Below are positions 45,779 to 57,699 of a stretch of DNA of 64,000 bases, one piece after another (position 1 is the stretch's first letter; every line of letters begins with the position of its first letter). Below the pieces are notes generated by a model that was given only the letters and a program-made list of their open reading frames with translations, made no database searches and was not told the origin of the DNA. The position numbers were made by a program, and so were the translations under genes. The stretch is from Mesocentrotus franciscanus (Eukaryota > Echinodermata > Echinoidea > Camarodonta > Strongylocentrotidae): positions 20,362,675 to 20,426,674 of the forward strand of contig CP137680.1 in assembly GCA_037976565.1 (NCBI GenBank), in the 5' to 3' direction.

Positions 45779-47514
45779 CAGGCGCGGATCCAGGGGGGGG
45801 CCGAGCGGGCCTTGGCGCCCCTGGCAAAAGAAAAAGAGAGAGGGAGAGAGAGAAGAGAAAGGGAAAGGGAAAGAGAAGAGAAAGGGAAAGAAAGAAGAGG
45901 AAGAAGAAAAGAAAGGAGAAAGAAGGAGATCGGGGGGGGTGGAGGGGCCGAAAGGGCCTTGCCTCCCAGGCTGTTGCCGCCCCATCAAAAATAAGAGAGA
46001 AGGAAGGAAAGGGAAAGGAAAAAGGAGATAAAGGGAAGGAAAACAAGAGGAAGAAAAGAAGGGGAATATCAGTTGCAATTTTCCCGCAAACAAGTTTAGG
46101 ATCGGGGGGCAAAAGGCCCTTGCCTCTCCCCGCCCCGCCAAAGAGATTTTGTAAATTATACTTTTTTTCGTTTGTTGGAAAATGACAAATTCCTAAATTT
46201 ACAGTCAGGCAACAAATATGCTTATTTGGAGGCCTGCATGTCAGGGCCCGCGGAACGGCGGGGCTCAGAGCCTCGAGCTCCCCATCAAAAAAATAAGAGA
46301 GAAGGAAGGAAAGGGAAAGGAAAAAGGAGATAAAGGGAAGGAAAACAAGAGGAAGAAAAGAAGGGGAATATCAGTTGCAATTTTCCCGCAAACAAGTTTT
46401 GGATCGGGGGGGGGGGCAAAAGGCCCTTGCCTCCCCCCGCCAAAAAGAGATTTTAGTAAATTATACTTTTTTTTTCGTTTGTTGGAAAATGACAAATTCA
46501 TAAATTTACAGTCAGGCAACAAATATGCTTATTTGGAGGCCTGCATGTCAGGGCCCGCGGAACGGCGGGGCTCGGGGGCCTCGAGCTCCCCCAATTTTTT
46601 TGAAAAAGTATATTAAAGAGAAATAAAAGAAAGGGAGAAAGAAAGAAAGAATAGCGACCTGTCAGTGTCACAAAATAATGAGGTATCAAAATATGCTCAT
46701 CTGAATGTGATTAAATGCCTAAAACCCCTGAGCTTCAGGGGGCTTTGCCCCCTGGATTCATTCAAGGTCCCTAAGGCGGGCCCCTGGATGCTCATTTGAT
46801 CGTAATTGAATTCCTAAAACCCCTGAACTTCCGGTGGCTCTGCCCCCTGGACCCTTCCTAGGGCCCTAAGGCGGACCCCTGGATGCTAATCTGACGGTAA
46901 TTTAATGTCTAAAACCCTGAGCTTCTGGGGCTCCGCCCTGGACCTCACGCCAATTAGTGTCCTGCCGGTGTCACAAATAAGGTATCAAAATATGTTCATC
47001 TGACCGTAATTAAACGCGTAAAACCCTTGAGCTTCCGGGGACTCTGCACCCTGAACCCAACCAGTGGCCCTAAGGCGGTCAGGCTGTCTCCTGAATGCCT
47101 ATCTGACCGTTATAAAATGCCTCAAATCCCTGAGTTTCAGGGGGCTCAGCCCCTGGATCCCACGCCAATTAGTGACCTGCCAGTGTCATGAATAAGGTAT
47201 CAAAATAATGCTAATCTGACCGTAAGTAAATGCCCATACCCCCTGAGCTTCCGGGGGCTCCGCCTCTTGACCCCCGCCGGGGCTTTGCCCCTAGACCCCA
47301 CGCCAATTTATTCTACGCTCTACCTGATCGTAAATACTTTAGCCTCCCCACCATCAACGTTCAGCGGGGCCTGCATGTAAGAGTGGGGTGATGCGGATTT
47401 TTCCTGCCCCCAAACATATTTGCTCATTACGCCGCTGCAGGTCACCATTACGTACCAATATTTGGCTCGCATAATTTCAAATTTGCCCCCTAAGAAATCC
47501 TGGATCCGCGCCTG
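45779..47514 (-). mobile_element. Non-autonomous hAT-type element, copy 2
   Basis: TIRs CAGGCGCGGATCCAGG at both ends, with a perfect 8-bp target duplication TGTATAAT (45771-45778 and 47515-47522). It is inverted relative to copy 1: its right part matches copy 1's left end ('CCCCCTAAGAAATCCTGG'). It carries the same class of approximately 100-bp tandem units (about 46700-47330, in reverse), plus a 300-bp direct repeat (45983-46263 and 46287-46574). No transposase is visible. Confidence 0.92.
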
Positions 47515-48418
47515 TGTATAATCCTAGCTGGAGTTTTCGGTTTAACATGTTTGCTAAGAACATACACTAGTCTATGATCACTCAGACCATTAATGACAAC
47601 ATTTTTCTCACGTACATTGTTTGGTCGACTAGTTAGAATTAAATCTAACAATGTAGAACTTCTCTCGGTAACTCGAGTAGGATCGTCAATTATCTGTTTA
47701 AGGTTATACTGACTACACCAAGTTTTAACAATTTTCGATTCTCTGTCATTATACATGTTATAGTGAAAGTCGTCGAGAATATAACATTCCAGGCCATCGT
47801 TTACAATCTTGGAAATTGATGTGTCCATCAATTCGTAATGGGAAGTGTTGGAGTTTGGGGGACGATAAAACGCACCAACCATTAATGGGCTACTATGTAC
47901 AAATTTAACTTCGATCCATATGTGTTCAATGCCAAAATACTCAAACTCCGATTGTATATAATGTTGTTCCTAGTGTAAATTGCCACTCCGCCCCCTTGAC
48001 GGTTTCGGTCCCTCCTCTCAAGAGAATAACCCTCAATATTAATTTCTACATTACCAATAGACCCATCCAAATGGGTCTCAGAGAAGGCTATTATGTCAAA
48101 TGGGTAATTAGACATTTTTTCTCTAATGTCAACAATCTTAGAATATAAGCTACATATATTCAGATGAGCTGTTTGAAGTCCTTTTGATTTAATGTCAATG
48201 AAAAAGTCATGTTCATCTGGTAGATTACTATTATCAATATCATCAATATTATGATGAAGAACGTCGTTCTCTGGAGTAGTGGAAGAATAAATAGCGTCAT
48301 CTTGTGGTGGTGCTGAGTTGAGGGTGCTTCTAGGAGCCTCGATCCCATGTTTTCTAGGAGCTCTACGGCCTCGGTGGGTCCTCTTGTCGCGTCTAATGCC
48401 AAGGTTGCGGACGTTCAT
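47515..48418 (-). pseudogene. Element C endonuclease
   Basis: Motifs: 'LQTAHLNICSLYSK', 'FDIIAFSETHLD', 'RNRQGGGVAIYTRNN', then after a one-base shift near 47945 'MVGAFYRPPNSN', 'CYILDDFHYNM' (Asp where Gly is usual), 'LLDLILTSRP', 'GLSDHRLVYV'. It belongs to the APE-type endonuclease family. The frame is interrupted by the hAT-type element directly after 'KTPARIIHT'. Confidence 0.85.
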
Positions 48419-48668
48419 CGTGGAGATTGATCAATTGATGAAGTCTGGTGTTGAGGCTATGTAGAGTGACTGCATCGTAGCAGAGCCGGGTTTGTCTGCA
48501 AGTGCCAGACTCATCTTGGTAGTGTTGGTCTCTGTTGTTTTCCTCCCGGGTGGGGCCTGGATTTGGTTGGAAGTCACCAGACAATAGGATGGCCAGCGAA
48601 TAATGTTTTGTTACCTTTCCTACATTGTTGGAGAGGGTCGGAAATGGATGATAAACGAAGGGTCCCAA
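48393..48668 (-). pseudogene. Element C N-terminus with 2A-like DFQPNPGP
   Basis: The frame contains 'KHYSLAILLSGDFQPNPGP', with DFQPNPGP at 48552-48575. Hydrophobic residues precede the motif, as in 2A peptides, but the canonical Glu is Gln and the second position is Phe. No in-frame ATG is found between the upstream stop and the motif, so the start was lost or is non-AUG. The frame ends at 48393, one base out of register with the next frame. Confidence 0.75.
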
Positions 48669-48791
48669 GGTGATGATGTTTTTTCAACTTGAGGGATAAC
48701 TTGCTGACCAATGTGCCACCGGGTGTGGACAGATGAGGTGTTGATGGCAACAATGGCGCTTTTAGATGCGTTGACGGAGTAATGCCATCAG

Positions 48792-48949
48792 GGGCCCGTC
48801 TTACAAAGAGTTGATATCAATCGCAACTTATTTGCGATTTATATCAATCGTAACTGTGTACATAAGAGATGGGAGACTGCAAATTTGCGATTGATTGGAG
48901 GACTTACGATTGATTTGGATCAATCGTAACTCTTTGTAAGACGGTGCCC
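48792..48949 (+). mobile_element. Short MITE with GGGC(C/A)CCGTCTTACAAAGAGTT-type ends
   Basis: GGGCCCGTCTTACAAAGAGT at the left pairs with ACTCTTTGTAAGACGGTGCC at the right. Internal 'ATCAATCGCAACT'/'GGATCAATCGTAACT' motifs are repeated in both directions. Just 158 bp, it sits a little beyond the 5' end of element C. Confidence 0.85.
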
Positions 48950-48989
48950 AGGAGGTGTAGGCAAGAGTGGTCCGCAGCATAATATAAAG

Positions 48990-49290
48990 GTCTAAAAAAA
49001 CACTTCTGGATTGTTAGCAATTAATGCAACCACAAGGGTTCGAATCCCTGTCACAGCACTAAGTTGACTAACGTCATTTGACAAGACGTTAATCTACATT
49101 TGCCACACTCCATCCAGGTGAGCTAAATGGGGGCCTGGAAGGATTATTCCTTGGAAACGCTCTGTGCGCTGATAACGGCTGCCGGAGCTAAAGCTAGGAA
49201 AATAATTTCCAAAGCTCTTTGGAAGCGCATATAGACATTATATCATCTTGTGTTATGCGCTATGGAAGAACGGATTATCAGTATGGAATA
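48990..49290 (+). mobile_element. tRNA-derived SINE
   Basis: A B-box-like GGTTCGAATCCCTG at 49038-49051 is followed by 'GGGGGCCTGGAAGGATTATT', 'CGGCTGCCGGAGCTAAAGC' and 'GGAAGCGCATATAGACATTA'. The body resembles 6830-6985. The A box is degenerate. Confidence 0.65.
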
Positions 49291-50224
49291 ACACACACAT
49301 ATGTATGGTAATACCTTATTCCGTATTAATCATCGAAATAAAATTGTATACAGAGGGGTAAATTAACTGATCTTTACATTAAGTGTCAAATTAACATTGA
49401 AGCCATGTGTACATTACACACTGACACTGTCACACGTCATCAGATCAAAATTGGAGAAGGAAGATGGAACTTGGTAGTTGGAAGACAGATAGACCTGGAA
49501 ACTCGAATGCAGATATCTGCATTTTTTCCAGTACATCCGGTAATAAGGTTATCAGGTAATAAAGGGGGCAGCAAATGAGATCATCGCCATGGTGGGGGGG
49601 AGTAGCTCTTAATTAACAATTAACAAATCAATTTTTGGATGCTAATATAACAAAGTATGATGTTAAAATCTGTGTTAAAGGCAATGGTCAAGTCATTCAG
49701 GCGATAACAAGAATCAAAATGATGAATGTAACCAAATAAAAGAACAAAAACAACTACAGCAAGTATACCTAACCCCCCATTATACAACTAACAAGTTTAA
49801 TTGAAATACACTAACCCTGTTTCCAGTCTGATCAGGCTTAACATAACCTTGTTATTGGTACAAAGACAGCAAGCATGTCTTGGTATTTGGTACTTGGTTG
49901 AGTAATCCCTTTGACAGCTCACTCGGGAAGCTATACTGGGATGGTAGGTGAGGCGAGTAACTGCAAGGATAGACAGAAATAACCGTCTTGTATGGGTAAT
50001 TCTTCAATAAAACTGACATTTATCAACTTTCCCCATACACATATGTATAGAGGCGGTCAGTGGAGCCAGATGTAGTCTCAGCGGAACAACCGTCGATATC
50101 TGAGACTGAAGTCTTCGGTCTACTGCAAGGAGTGCCATGAAGCGCAGAAATGGTGTGTGGACATAAACACTTGTCAATTTATAGTAAAATATGCTTAGTC
50201 CAGTGCAAGTAAAAACCATGCCAG
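49291..50224. other. Unassigned
   Basis: AT-rich, with no coding or repeat signal that I can support. Confidence 0.4.
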
Positions 50225-52140
50225 TAAGCTTATACTATGTCGTCAACATACCTAAATCTAAATCTACTACAACTGAAGAAAGATCTTAAATTAAGCAACT
50301 GGCAAGTCTATGTTTATTGTGTGATAGTAGTTGATGAATAATAGAATTATCAAAAATATATGCAGATTCTATTTGCGTTATGCATGATAAAGAATATAGG
50401 GTTAAACATAAATTTCGTGCAATCCCGCGTCGTTAACGTTTTGTAGTTTGCGTCAGATAAGCAAGGTAATAGACAATAATCAATTAAAATTTAATTGATT
50501 GACTAATCGGTCTTATGCCAGGAGGGCCTAAACCCGATTTTGGGGGTTATTGAGTTATTAACATCACCTTGTAGATTTCAACATTCTCTTTAAAATGATG
50601 TACTTCACTTGTTGAAATTCGATTTATTTATGAAGATAATTATGAATTTCAAAGGCCCTAACGCGTTTCTCATCTTTTTCCTTACGCCAAAAGGGCTTTA
50701 ACCTACACGGCAAAAATGTTATCAATGACAGATTATTTCGTTATTTTTATTTAATTCAATAGATATCAATAGAAACACCATTAAAAAAACACGATTAGTC
50801 TACAATAGACACAATATACTTAGAATAATCACTGAAAGTATATATCATGAATTTAGCTCATGAATTCTGAGTGAGATCTAAATTAGATGTGGATGCATGA
50901 AATGCGACTGACTCATGAAATACGCAGATGTCAACGTATGGGACTGTAATGAAAATAAACAACGAAAAAGGTGTCCTAAATGTACGATCTCTAAGAAATT
51001 ACTTCACCGAAAGCTGCATTATATTAATTCAAATATTTAGATATCAAAAATACCTTTTCTAAAATTTTAATTAATCAATTTTATCAGTTTGCGTGATCCA
51101 GTAGCCGTAGCAGGGGCTTTCTGGCAAACCAAAGCGTGTCGCGAAACAAGAAAATGTCTATATATACGGCACTGGTCTTTATGCCAGAAGGGCGCTCACT
51201 ACGATAACGGCAGGTTAGGGCCCTTTTGGCATAATGCCGTGTAGGTTACGGCCTTTCTGGCATAACTACGCTACATTCAAGCCATATGCCAAAAAGCCCC
51301 TAACACGTTGTTTTGCACATGACATGAAAACTTCTGAATATTTTTAAACAAATTTAACACATTTCATGTAAAACTTAATAACTTAACATATCTATCGAAA
51401 TTGACTTCAAAAACAAAAAAAATTACCACAAAATTTTGATTTTTAGAGAGGCCAAAACTTTAAACGCGATTATATATCTCGGAATGGGCAAAAACGGTTA
51501 AAGGTATTAAATGCAAAGTTTTGGGCAATTTTGAAATTGGATGGATAGTCATTCTTAAATTTTTGATATATTTGGATGCCCCTGTGGATGTAGTATAAGC
51601 ACTATAAAAAATTAGCCCCTAAAACACTTATGCTTTCGAGCAAATTGAATAATAAAAATTTACTGGTGCTCCCGGTACTTTCAAATATTTCAAATAGCGC
51701 CTAAGGCCATTCCACGGTAGCTGCGACCATGAAAATCTCAGAATATGCAGTTTCGATATATAATTTCCAAACCGTAATAGCAAATTGGGCGATTGTAGTA
51801 AAAAAAAACATTGTTTTAAAGCTAACGTAATATCAGTCTTGAGAGGGCGCTTTACAACATAACGAGTTTATTATTTAAAATTTCATCACTTTAGACTCGA
51901 TTTCAACCGCAACAACGATCATTGAATATTGTAAAATCGCATATGCTTCCAATATGTTCATTTGAACCAAATTCATGACCCCATACCAAAACTTTGTAAT
52001 ACCTTTAAGGCCCTTTTGGCATAAGGCCGACGTATTACATTATTTGGCATCGTGTTAAAATCAAGGGTTAAAGGAATTATGACAATAACTAACTTTCCTT
52101 CAGGTGAAGTTACTCCTCATTAAACAAGTGCATTAATCAT
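50225..52140 (+). repeat. Segmental repeat S, copy 1, interrupted
   Basis: 50320-50480 ('GAATTATCAAAAATATATGC', 'TTTCGTGCAATCCCGCGTCG', 'TTTGTAGTTTGCGTCAGATA') and 52040-52075 ('GCATCGTGTTAAAATCAAGG') together parallel copy 2 at 54640-55110. The TIR element at 50507-52030 lies between. Confidence 0.65.
50507..52030. mobile_element. TIR element with TTATGCCA(A/G)(A/G)AGGGCC ends
   Basis: The left end TCGGTCTTATGCCAGGAGGG and the right end in reverse TCGGCCTTATGCCAAAAGGG form TIRs of about 22 bp. The same motif recurs inside in both orientations near 50680, 51180, 51220-51260 and 51290. No transposase or clear target duplication is seen. Confidence 0.6.
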
Positions 52141-52299
52141 ATGAGTGGGAAAAAATTGGGACCCATACCAGAACATGTAAGTGCAATTTTCTACGAACCA
52201 TCCAAAACCTTGGGGAGGGTGAGTGGGCGTGTACGGTACCAAACCGAGGACACCCATAAGAACTATACATTCACCTACAGGACAACTTTCAAAACGTCA

Positions 52300-52530
52300 T
52301 CGTTTCCAGGGGGTGTTTCACAAAGACTTAAGATCGACTTTAAGTTGGACTTAAGTATAGCAGGCCGTTCATGCCATTGTTTGCTATCATTATTTACTGG
52401 CATTGGTCTCTCAAGGGACGTACAAATCATGTTAAAAAATCTACAAAACTTACATTTTTTGATAATTCATTATTGATTATCTAAAGATCATAATGGTGAG
52501 AGCAAACAATGGCACGAACGGATATTGTGT
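52300..52530 (+). repeat. Partial MITE-like inverted repeat
   Basis: 'GGGTGTTTCACAAAGACTTAAG' resembles left ends of known-style MITEs. 'GCCATTGTTTGCTATCAT' (52374) pairs with 'GAGAGCAAACAATGGC' (52498). The right terminus is not found. Confidence 0.4.
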
Positions 52531-52984
52531 ACGTTTTATGGGGTGCTCCATTCGCATGCAATTTTTGTTTAAATCATTGGGGTCTTGATTATGCAGTCAA
52601 TTTTCAAATCGTTCTGGGAATGTTCTTTTCAGACAAACATAATGTCCTTGAACATGTAATACATACAGATGTCTACATAATGAGTCTTTTATTAACGCCA
52701 GAAACGCATATGCGTATGTGCATGCGCTGGTTGGAAGGGGGAGGGGGGGGGGGGTAAAGAAGTTATCGAAAATATCCTGAAATTGTAGTCAAACCTAACG
52801 AAGGCGATCATATTTAGACCGAGGACTAAATTCAGGTTTAAATCTTTATAGTTGACAAAGCAAAGCGTAAATACGCTAATAAACGAATATTACTGCCACC
52901 TGGTAGACATTAAGAAAAAATAAACGTAAAAAGTGTTATAGTAGACCCGCTAAGACGTGATTTAAAAAAGTTTGAAGGGCATTA

Positions 52985-53078
52985 TTGGATAATGCATGGC
53001 ATCCACACCTATCTTATATTCTTTAGTATTTTTGCAAGAATTTTAGAACGGATGCCATGCATTATATCCAAAATGACA
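52985..53078 (+). repeat. Inverted repeat/hairpin
   Basis: TTGGATAATGCATGGCATCC pairs with GGATGCCATGCATTATATCC about 45 bases on, with one bulged TA. See findings. Confidence 0.7.
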
Positions 53079-53362
53079 TGGAATCTTTTTCTACAGTCCT
53101 TTTTTATGTTTTGCTGATGTACTATAGGTTTTCCCGCCCGATGACGTCAACGTTGCATCCGATTTAACGATGCGATCATTCAATTTTCGAGCAAATTTGA
53201 ATGTTCACCGAGATCAACATTCAAAAAGCTAACTAGTTCGTTCAATTTAAATGTATTAGCACGCAATTTCATGATTTTCTCACATAAACGTGTAAAAAGC
53301 GCGTTCAAATTAAAAATGCACGTAAATGCATTCAAATTCGCACCTTCACTGCTTGATGAACG

Positions 53363-53721
53363 TTAAAGGTATAGACCAGTTCTGGTCATGCGATTGCATT
53401 GTTAAAGAAACGTTGTGGAATCGATCAAAAAAGGTTGATCATCTAGCATATAGGTATTGGTGTGTACTGCAAGGTTCTGGAATCATCAAAATTATAACAA
53501 ATTAGGCCCAGTCTTGGTAAAGTTACAAGCACTGTACACAAAAAGATGTATATGGGACTATATACACGATCGCGATATCTATCCAGTCCGGATCGATATA
53601 ATAATTTACCAAATATATCAATTAGTAGGCGGTTTCCCGGCAAAATTTGTATCATCACGTATTAGTCAAAACATATTCTTTCACAGAGGGGGGCGTTTCC
53701 AAAACTGGTCTATACCTTTAA
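53363..53721 (+). mobile_element. TTAA-ended MITE family 1, copy 3
   Basis: TTAAAGGTATAGACCAG to CTATACCTTTAA with perfect terminal symmetry. The body matches copies 1 and 2 but is shorter near both internal ends. Confidence 0.9.
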
Positions 53722-54639
53722 ATTCACGAATAGGCAAGCATTTATAGCATTTGGACAGTCTTTTTTAAAAACTGTTTATGTTCTTTGCAATCTGCATCTC
53801 TTTGAATAAATTATTCAAACTGTATGTACCTTGAAATGGGACCTTTGCCTTGTATTTCAATATATCATTCTTCTGACAAACCATCATCGAAGCAAAAGCA
53901 AAAAAAAGTTATGAGTTATAACCATTCTGTAAGTGTTATATCCATAGTGTTAGGGAATAAAGTAAAACTGGAAGAGAAGATTAGAAAAAAAAAGAAATAT
54001 ACAAAATAGGATCAAAATAAACATTATGGAACTTTAAAAATGAAAATGAGATTATATAATTAAAAACAGTGAAAAGGGGTAAATATGACGTGAAAAAAAT
54101 TACATAGAACCACAGAACTTGTTTGTGCTAATTTAATTTGAGCGTTCAAAGTGCGAAGGTGTGTGCCTATAAATGAAATTGAAATTGGTATTAAGGACGA
54201 AATTAAACGTCTATCCAGCTGGCGCGAAATTGAATGACAACTTTGCGTCACTAAATTGAATGAATTTCTCTCTAAATTGAATGAAATAAAATTTAAAAGG
54301 AATGATATAAAAAACGAAATTGAATGCTCAAAGAATGAAAATGAAGCATGGGACCAGAGCGTTGACGAAAATCGTTAGAACTTGAACGCCTATTCATGAA
54401 TTCGAATGTAACTCTGATGGAAAACCTATATTAAACCATGAATTAATACAAAACCCCTTCGTGAACTCAGTGTTTAGATGTAAATAAAAAATCGTACATC
54501 CCTTCGTAGAATGTGTACAGAAAGTGGCCTTGCAGGCCCCTTAAAGTGGAAACGCAAATGAATAATATTTGTTACCTCTAGGCGGACTAGGCCATAATAC
54601 GAACAAAAGGGGGATAAATTATCTGACTTCAACTATCAC
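53722..54639. other. Unassigned AT-rich DNA
   Basis: Several 'AATTGAATGA'-type short repeats at 54220-54340; no coding sequence. Confidence 0.4.
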
Positions 54640-55110
54640 GTCAAAGCAGGTTACCTGGTTACGCCGTGGACAACTCACAAATCTACGTTTATATGGTGCT
54701 AGTAGCTGATGATAAACAGAATTATCAAAAAGTATATGGAGATTATATTTGCGTTTTGCTTGATAAAGAATATCTAAATGTAAATATCATTTCGTGCAAT
54801 CCCGCGTCGTTTCTGAGTGACCTTTGTAGTTAGCGTAAGATAAGTAAGGATATACATCCCTTGGTATCATGTTAAAATTGTGAGTTAAAAGTTTTCATGT
54901 AGAAGAACTTACCTCTCTTTAAATACATGCAGCAAAAACATGAGAGAGAGAAAAACAAATGAGATTCATACGGAATACGTAAATGTGATGTTCAACAAGC
55001 CAACCAAATCTTTGTTTTGCTTATTGGAGGTTGAGGGGGTGGGGGAGGCCAAATAAATCATGCGAAATGTTCTGAATCTTCTTTCAAATTTCACGAAGGT
55101 GGTTCTATTG
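54640..55110 (+). repeat. Segmental repeat S, copy 2
   Basis: It shares 'CAAAGCAGGTTACCTGGTTA', 'GGACAACTCACAAATCTACG', 'TTTCGTGCAATCCCGCGTCG' and a 'TTATTGGAGGTTG' end with copy 4 (60430-60840), and its middle with copies 1 and 3. Confidence 0.75.
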
Positions 55111-55559
55111 ACACCATCATTATTCCCTAATAGAGACAAGATTTGTTACTGTAATACACTACTCGCCAAAAAATACATCATTTGCTAATACGCTGTACAA
55201 ATCTTAATAAAAGATGCTCACATGTTGGGTAAAGTAAAGTTGCCAATGTTTTTTTTTTATTGTGAGCTAACAAAGCTGTAGACGGAATAGATAAGTTGTT
55301 TATATTTTGATTAATTACAAACTTAAGCATTCACCTGTATCTGTAATTTTATTCATAAAACATACTGGATATTTAATTGATGTAGGCCGGGGGCCTCGCG
55401 AAAAGCAGTTTTGGAACTGACAATGTCACCATGGCTTAAAACAACAAGGACTTTGTTACATCAATGAATAAATTATCTTTCTACCCGCTTGCCGATTTTA
55501 TTTACTTAGTTTCATCTAGCCATCTGCCATCCCTGATTCAAATAATAAGTTCAAGCTGA

Positions 55560-55700
55560 AAGGATGACAGCAATTAATGACTAACAGAGTATGTCGATTT
55601 TGTTTGCATTATATAAAATAAACAATACGAATAAAAATGTAAATATCATTTTGTGCAAATGCGCGTCATTTCAGAGTCATCTTTGTAGTTTGCGTGTTGT
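55560..55700 (+). repeat. Segmental repeat S, copy 3 (fragment)
   Basis: 'AATGTAAATATCATTTTGTG', 'GCGCGTCATTTCAGAGTCAT' and 'CTTTGTAGTTTGCGTG' match copies 2 and 4. The left part is more diverged. 55111-55559 is unassigned. Confidence 0.6.
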
Positions 55701-57690
55701 TAGTCACGTTCTCCATCCCTGCCTGGCATGATAAATGTATGGGTCAATATCATTCATATTAACCAAGCTATAGTAATTTATCACGTGAACATTTCACGAC
55801 CCTCTCTCATAACAGTTGGTTCCCAAATAGTCCTATAGCTGGCTTCCAATCATTGAAAATCTCTTCTTAATTTTGAAGGAATTCCCAAACTTAAAATAAA
55901 TGCATTCAACAACAATTACATGATCAGGCTTTTTAGAACAAGGTTAATAAGCAAATTCTTGAAATTAAATCTTGCTTTAGATGAATGTAAATTAATAAAC
56001 AGTCATTCTGTGACTCGAAGGTGTCATTTCTTTTAACCAATGATGTTACTTGTATTATACAATCGTGGATAATCATGCATGACACATGTGACAGGCAAAT
56101 ACTACTGATACCGTTACATTCGATTAATACAATTTCCTTGCCGCGTATACAAATTTGTCCATATGGTCACCAGTATTTGCCCTGAAGCACTCATTTCCCC
56201 CCGTTAACCGCATTTTGTGGTTGTAGAGTATTATGCTATGTGCCTGCAATTCATCACTAGACCAATTTACTTACAAACCCCCGATTATTTGAAAAAACCG
56301 TTTACGCTGAAATTATTGGGGGGGGGGGCAAGTTGTGAGCGTGCGCATCATGTCTGCCTGAAAATTGTCGTCCCTGGTGGCGTGCGGGGGAAAAAACACT
56401 TCTTTTTTCGCCTTGCAAACAATCTTGTGAGTCAAAGTGGTTGCCTAGAATTCAGACTTTAGACACCCTTTTCTCCAAATTAAGATTGTATTTTCTTCTC
56501 ATTTTAAGTAGGTGAGGAACATCCGACGTTAATGAGTCATATACAATGATTTTTAAAGCTTAGTATCTCCTCTTTTAGATTCAGACCTAAACACTGTCTC
56601 CTATTTGTGGAAACCCAATATGGATTTACTCTGATAAGTGCTTGCCGAAAATCCTTAGTATGTCTGTACTCGTGGCTATTCTGTATTACCAATCATCTCT
56701 TTATACATGTATATTCATTTACTTATTTATTTACACTTTTCATTTATTTTGAAGTGCCATCCGATGTAAAAAAGAATTTAAAAAAAAAATAATAATAATA
56801 ATAATAATTATAATTATAAATCGAAATCACAGAAATCTGACAAAAGGTATATTTATTTTGAAGTTGATAGAAATAGTAACGCTGTTTGTCAAACTTCAAG
56901 TTTAGTGTGCTCAATCATTGATTAATGAGTTTGCTGACAGTGACTTTAATATATCTATTGTCAGAGGCAGCGATCCGGTGGAGGGGGGTAGGGTGCACAG
57001 TACCTCCCTCCACTTTTCAAGTACCCCCAAGCATGCCTTTTTTTACTTTGGAAAAGTGTCATATTTCCTTTCTGATATTTCCCCCCTTCTTATACTTGCC
57101 CCCGTTTACATAAAATAAGTGCCCCTATTGCAATCTAATGATTGCGCCATTTCGTTTGACAAGTGCCACCTTTGGTCTCAAATAAGTATCCCTTTCCTAC
57201 TTGTAAATGCCCCTTTTTACCTCTGAAAGATGTCCCGATTCAAATCTCATAATTGCCTACATTTGCTCTGACAAGTGCCCCTTTTAATTTTTTCGTGAGG
57301 GCCTTTTTCTTTTCCGATAGATGACCCTTTTCAAATCTAATGTGTCCTTTTCCAAATGTGATGAGTGCACCTTATTACATGTGATAAGTGCCCATTTTTA
57401 ATTATATGTTAGCTCGGTCCCTTTTGATCGGTGCCCCTCGTCCATCAAAATATATCATGGGATCTTCCCACAGCTTAGAGGTTGACTACAACATTTTGCC
57501 ACTCATGATTGTTATCTGCCATTCTAGTACACTCTTGCAGTGTCATTTCACTCTAGGTATTTATGTTTTCCTCCCAGTTGTTCTCCGCTTCCTTTAGGTG
57601 TTATACCTTATACTTTTCCTTCCAACAAATATTTCAAGAGACTCTGTTGTTCTTGTATATGACCAAAGTTCTCCTTCTTTCTTTCTTTAA
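55701..57690. other. Mostly unassigned; degenerate TGCCCC-type minisatellite at 57060-57430
   Basis: From about 57060, segments of the form 'AAGTGCCCCTTTT' or 'GACAAGTGCCACCTTT' recur every 40-60 bases with heavy divergence. There is a poly-G tract near 56318 and (AAT)n at 56788-56808. No gene is seen. Confidence 0.5.
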
Positions 57691-57699
57691 CTATTCCTA

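Larger units (their letters stand above)
42545..48700 (-). mobile_element. CR1-group non-LTR retrotransposon with 2A-like N-terminus, three insertions (element C)
   Basis: On the minus strand it runs from a 2A-bearing N-terminus (48.6 kb) through endonuclease and RT to a 3' end with an AAAT-type repeat at 42548-42575. It contains a hAT-type element (45779-47514), a TTAA MITE (45146-45590) and a GGGTGG MITE (43232-43553). Removing these with one copy of each target duplication rejoins recognisable protein segments. Few other lesions are seen, so the host copy was young when invaded. Confidence 0.85.

Noticed and set aside
45587..46616. Frames of more than 120 codons on both strands within the hAT element.
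   Set aside because: Purine/pyrimidine-rich low complexity and internal direct repeats. Only the last part of the 46141-45587 minus frame is real, belonging to element C.
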